7,952 bases of DNA. Origin: Desulfobacterales bacterium. Its GTDB lineage: Bacteria > Desulfobacterota > DSM-4660 > Desulfatiglandales > B25-G16. The translations under genes and the position numbers were made by a program. Shown here one piece after another: positions 5,641 through 7,952 of this stretch (position 1 is the first letter of the stretch; each line of letters opens with the position of its first letter). The notes beneath the pieces were generated by a model. The model was not told where the DNA came from. It did not search any database and saw only the letters and a list, made by a program, of their open reading frames with translations. The stretch is from the NCBI GenBank assembly GCA_013375335.1, contig JABXJZ010000057.1, forward strand, positions 1-7,952. Direction: 5' to 3'.

Positions 5641-7104
5641 CTAGCCCCCGATGAGTTTCACTATATTCATAAACACGAAGAAGCCAAAGAAGATACAGTG
5701 CAGACCTATAATCACCTGCCTCCACATAGGGGCTCGAATCTCCTTGGGCAGGAAGCGATTCTGCACTACCAGGATGTGGACGCCTGAGAACACGAAGATG
5801 AATGCCGCCATGTTTGCCCCGATGATCAGCAGGATCATTGGCCTTGCCAGGTTGATGGCAATGCATCCCCACAGGGCAAAGATGATTAGTATGGGGTAGT
5901 AGATATAGCGCACATCTCCCAGTCGACGCATTCGCTCACTAAAGCCCCATATGTGGTCGGTGACTACCCGCGTGAAGCCATCGACGATGCTGAGCTGGGT
6001 GCCAAACAGGATCCAGAATCCGTTGATCAGGGTCAGGAACCACATGGCACGACCGACCTTCTTCATTAAGTATTCAGCCTGGTATGCACCGGCTGCCAGT
6101 CCAGTTATGTCAGTACCCTGAGGGATTAACCCATAGGCCATTACCACGCACAGATACATCCCTACCACACAGCCGATGCCGAAGAGGACACCCTGATCCA
6201 TCCACAGGTATTTCCACCACTGCCTCCAGTTGTTCATGTTCTTGCCGGTAGGCTCGAATACGCTTCCCACATCTGCGAGCTTGACCTCTTTGCCTGCAAT
6301 CGCGCTGGGGATGAACCCAATAACTTTGCTCATGCCAAAGCCCTTGTCCCGGAGCCAGTTGGTGATCCAACAGTTCCCTATACCCCCTGCCCCCGAGTAA
6401 GCTGCAAAGGCCCCCATGAGGGCCCAGTCTATGCCTGTAGGCCCCCTGGGAATAGAGCCGAACTTCAAGAACCCTCCTGCCACATCCCCCCATGCCCTTC
6501 CGGGCACGAAGAATATATCGACTATTAAGAGGTAAATGACAATCCATATCACCATGCCCCAGGCTACGAACTCAAGGATGCGCTCTATACGACCGCCGAA
6601 GAGGACTATGACTATGCAACCGAAGAACAGTAGGTAACCAAATACAAGCATCATGCTTCGGTCACCCGCCACCGATGCGTCAGGCAAATGGCCATACAGG
6701 GCTCCAAAAAGGCATGCCGCCCCTGCCGCTGCCCACCCGGGCCATCCTACATGGAGGATAGCGAACAAAGGATAAAGCCAACCCCAGAGCTTAGGCCCCG
6801 GCTTGGTCCTCATGAAACCGGTGAGCACCGGCTCACCCGTATACATGGTGTATCGGGCGAATTCCTTGTTGAGGATAACCTGGAAGAAGACCGACACAAT
6901 GACGATCCACATCACGGCGGTCCCAAACTTGACCGTAGCACTGGGACCCATCAACCACTCGCCACTGCCGATTGACATGCTCAAGGCAATGGTTCCGGGG
7001 CCGATCACCGCTATGACATTGCGGAAAGTGAATTTTGGTGGTGCCGGCAAATCGGCCACATTCCATGGACCCAGTGCACCACCTGGCCTCTTTAGAGCTT
7101 CCAT
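5641..7104 (-). CDS. Nramp-like (LeuT-fold) membrane transporter, divergent metal-site
   Basis: This is a polytopic inner-membrane protein of 487 residues with about 11-12 hydrophobic segments. The overall pattern is Nramp-related: a first helix beginning IGPGTIALSMSIGSGEW (34-50), and an unwound-looking sixth helix LMGAFAAYSGAGGIGN (229-244). Canonical Nramp metal transporters carry DPGN in helix 1 and MPH in helix 6 to bind Mn2+/Fe2+. Here these are GPGT and a Ser/Gly/Ala-rich stretch, so the usual Asp, Asn, Met and His ligands appear absent. The protein therefore belongs to a divergent Nramp-like branch, and its substrate may be another cation or a non-metal solute. The ATG is well supported by GGAGG seven bases upstream. 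It has its own promoter (7273-7301), a hairpin in the leader and a terminator behind it. A flavin oxidoreductase gene lies upstream on the same strand. Fold assignment is fairly sure; substrate unknown. Confidence 0.82.
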   Translation of the reverse strand: MEALKRPGGALGPWNVADLPAPPKFTFRNVIAVIGPGTIALSMSIGSGEWLMGPSATVKFGTAVMWIVIVSVFFQVILNKEFARYTMYTGEPVLTGFMRTKPGPKLWGWLYPLFAILHVGWPGWAAAGAACLFGALYGHLPDASVAGDRSMMLVFGYLLFFGCIVIVLFGGRIERILEFVAWGMVIWIVIYLLIVDIFFVPGRAWGDVAGGFLKFGSIPRGPTGIDWALMGAFAAYSGAGGIGNCWITNWLRDKGFGMSKVIGFIPSAIAGKEVKLADVGSVFEPTGKNMNNWRQWWKYLWMDQGVLFGIGCVVGMYLCVVMAYGLIPQGTDITGLAAGAYQAEYLMKKVGRAMWFLTLINGFWILFGTQLSIVDGFTRVVTDHIWGFSERMRRLGDVRYIYYPILIIFALWGCIAINLARPMILLIIGANMAAFIFVFSGVHILVVQNRFLPKEIRAPMWRQVIIGLHCIFFGFFVFMNIVKLIGG

Positions 7105-7155
7105 CTCACGCCCTCCTTTTTAAAGATTTCTCTCTTGCCTCCCACCAAAAACACC

Positions 7156-7194
7156 AAAGCCTCCAAAGGTCAGTGGTTCCCCTATGGAGGCTTT
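7156..7194 (-). promoter_or_regulatory. Hairpin with following T-run in the transporter leader (possible attenuator)
   Basis: On the minus strand AAAGCCTCC (7194-7186) and GGAGGCTTT (7164-7156) form a perfect 9-bp stem with a 21-base loop, followed after four bases by TTTTT. It lies between the promoter at 7273-7301 and the GGAGG ribosome site of the transporter gene. This is terminator-like geometry in a leader of about 160 nt. I see no match to a known metal riboswitch. The T-run is short and offset from the stem, so termination would be weak. Confidence 0.4.
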
Positions 7195-7272
7195 CCTGCT
7201 GGGATCATCCGGAAGATCACCATCGCTCCTTCCCACGCGACTAAGCGTTAAGAGATCGATGAATCGAGGCGC

Positions 7273-7301
7273 ATGTTATTGTACTATCCAGTGATTGTCA
7301 A
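7273..7301 (-). promoter_or_regulatory. Sigma70-like promoter of the transporter gene
   Basis: On the minus strand: a perfect -35 TTGACA (7296-7301), a 17-base spacer, and -10 TAACAT (7273-7278, 4 of 6). Transcription would start near 7266. The promoter implies the transporter can be expressed apart from the upstream oxidoreductase gene. Confidence 0.5.
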
Positions 7302-7304
7302 CCC

Positions 7305-7324
7305 AAAAAATAGGATATCTCCTA
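7305..7324 (-). terminator. Weak possible terminator of the oxidoreductase gene
   Basis: On the minus strand TAGGA-GATA-TCCTA (7324-7311) forms a 5-bp stem directly followed by TTTTTT (7310-7305), about 50 bases after the oxidoreductase stop. The stem is short and AT-rich, so it would be inefficient. Confidence 0.3.
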
Positions 7325-7374
7325 AAACGATTGGAATGGGCGAGCCATGAGGGTTTACTAAGGGAAGGGAACTC

Positions 7375-7952
7375 CTATATCTCAAAGCGGGCTACATGAT
7401 CTGCCTCACGCATCGCATCGATGATGCGGCGTGGTTCTTTGGCATCACCAATAAGATAGACCTCATATGGTGTATTTCTCTCCCCAGATAATGCGCGATT
7501 TGGATCAAAACCCAGCGCCAACACTACTGTATCTCCGCTTACTTTCCTCCTGGTCAATTCCTTATCAATCCCTATTACACCTTCTCCCGGGAGGATCTCT
7601 TCCATCTTGAAATCGCAGATTATGGCTACGTTATGCTCTCGAAGTTTCCTCAACACCGCCGTTCTGCTTGCAACTTCCATATCCGTAGCGACCTCATCAA
7701 GCATTTCAACGATCGTTACCTTTTTATTGAACTCAGCGAGATACCATGCTACTTCACAGCCAACAAGGCCTCCACCGCAGACGACCACCCGGTCTCCCAC
7801 AGCAACACCTTCCAAGACCTCTAGGGCTGTTATTGCTGATTCTATGCCAGGAATATCTGGTTTGCGAGGCGTAGATCCAGTGGCTACTATAAGAACATCT
7901 GGACTGAGTTGAGCGATGTATTCAGGGGTGACCTCAGTGTTGAGGTGGATAG
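7375..7952 (-). CDS. NADH:flavin oxidoreductase / enoate (2,4-dienoyl-CoA) reductase-like, C-terminal 192 residues (runs off right edge)
   Basis: The frame stays open to the right edge, so the N-terminus lies outside the window; TTG7815 is only an internal codon. The visible part is the two-dinucleotide-binding (pyridine nucleotide-disulfide oxidoreductase-type) C-terminal half of the old-yellow-enzyme/2,4-dienoyl-CoA reductase family. It contains LIVATGSTPRKP, then a GGGLVGCE nucleotide-binding loop with a strand ending in an acidic residue (VTIVEM), and EVYLIGDAKEPRRI with the Gly-Asp pair that contacts FAD. The gene ends ARFEI-TAG, as is usual for the family. Full members are about 640-680 residues with an N-terminal FMN barrel and a 4Fe-4S cluster, none of which can be seen. 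They reduce alpha,beta-unsaturated carbonyls using NAD(P)H. Another Pyr_redox_2 enzyme is possible, but GDAKEPRRI strongly favours this family. Confidence 0.88.
   Translation of the reverse strand, partial: IHLNTEVTPEYIAQLSPDVLIVATGSTPRKPDIPGIESAITALEVLEGVAVGDRVVVCGGGLVGCEVAWYLAEFNKKVTIVEMLDEVATDMEVASRTAVLRKLREHNVAIICDFKMEEILPGEGVIGIDKELTRRKVSGDTVVLALGFDPNRALSGERNTPYEVYLIGDAKEPRRIIDAMREADHVARFEI

Noticed and set aside
6110..7244. Several ORFs of 69-145 codons on both strands across the transporter gene
   Set aside because: All are out-of-frame shadows of the transporter coding sequence, which has a strong start and clear membrane-protein composition.
1..7952. CRISPR arrays, insertion sequences with terminal repeats, toxin-antitoxin or phage modules
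   Set aside because: None seen apart from the integrase remnant; no regularly spaced long repeats or transposase motifs on either strand.

Overview
The window looks like a bacterial chromosome from an anaerobe. It has a class III (oxygen-sensitive) ribonucleotide reductase with its radical-SAM activase, the C-terminal half of an old-yellow-enzyme-type oxidoreductase, a tRNA with encoded CCA, Shine-Dalgarno sites, sigma70-like promoters and a probable 6S RNA. Protein style and codon use remind me of Desulfobacterota/deltaproteobacteria-like lineages, but that is an impression and I cannot place the organism firmly.

Left part (1-910): a leftward gene for a membrane-anchored protein with a polar helical segment runs off the left edge, with its own promoter and a repeat-rich upstream region. 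Next comes a rightward remnant of a tyrosine recombinase (catalytic-domain C-terminal half only). It ends six bases from the 3' end of a leftward tRNA-Thr(CGU), the usual place for an integrative element to sit. An inverted repeat joins the integrase end to the tRNA CCA.

Centre-left (911-1865): a region of about 170 bases closed by long-range complementary stems is best explained as a leftward 6S RNA. It lies head to head with pyrF (OMP decarboxylase, last step of UMP synthesis) and reaches almost to the pyrF start.

Centre (1903-4873): convergent to pyrF is a leftward nrdD-nrdG operon that makes deoxyribonucleotides under anoxia. It has a good promoter and a leader of about 155 nt containing two mutually exclusive hairpins inside a long-range stem. 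This is the best candidate in the window for an undescribed regulatory element.

Right part (4994-7952): a possible 38-codon ORF overlaps the start of a rightward GNAT acetyltransferase. A strong two-way terminator separates the GNAT from a leftward Nramp-like membrane transporter that lacks the canonical metal-binding residues. The transporter has its own promoter and a hairpin in its leader. The window ends inside a leftward flavin/NAD(P)H oxidoreductase gene.

Most of this is ordinary core metabolism. I see no CRISPR array, phage module, toxin-antitoxin pair or biosynthetic cluster. The items worth a second look are the nrdD leader, the 6S/pyrF arrangement, the divergent Nramp-like transporter and the integrase/tRNA junction.
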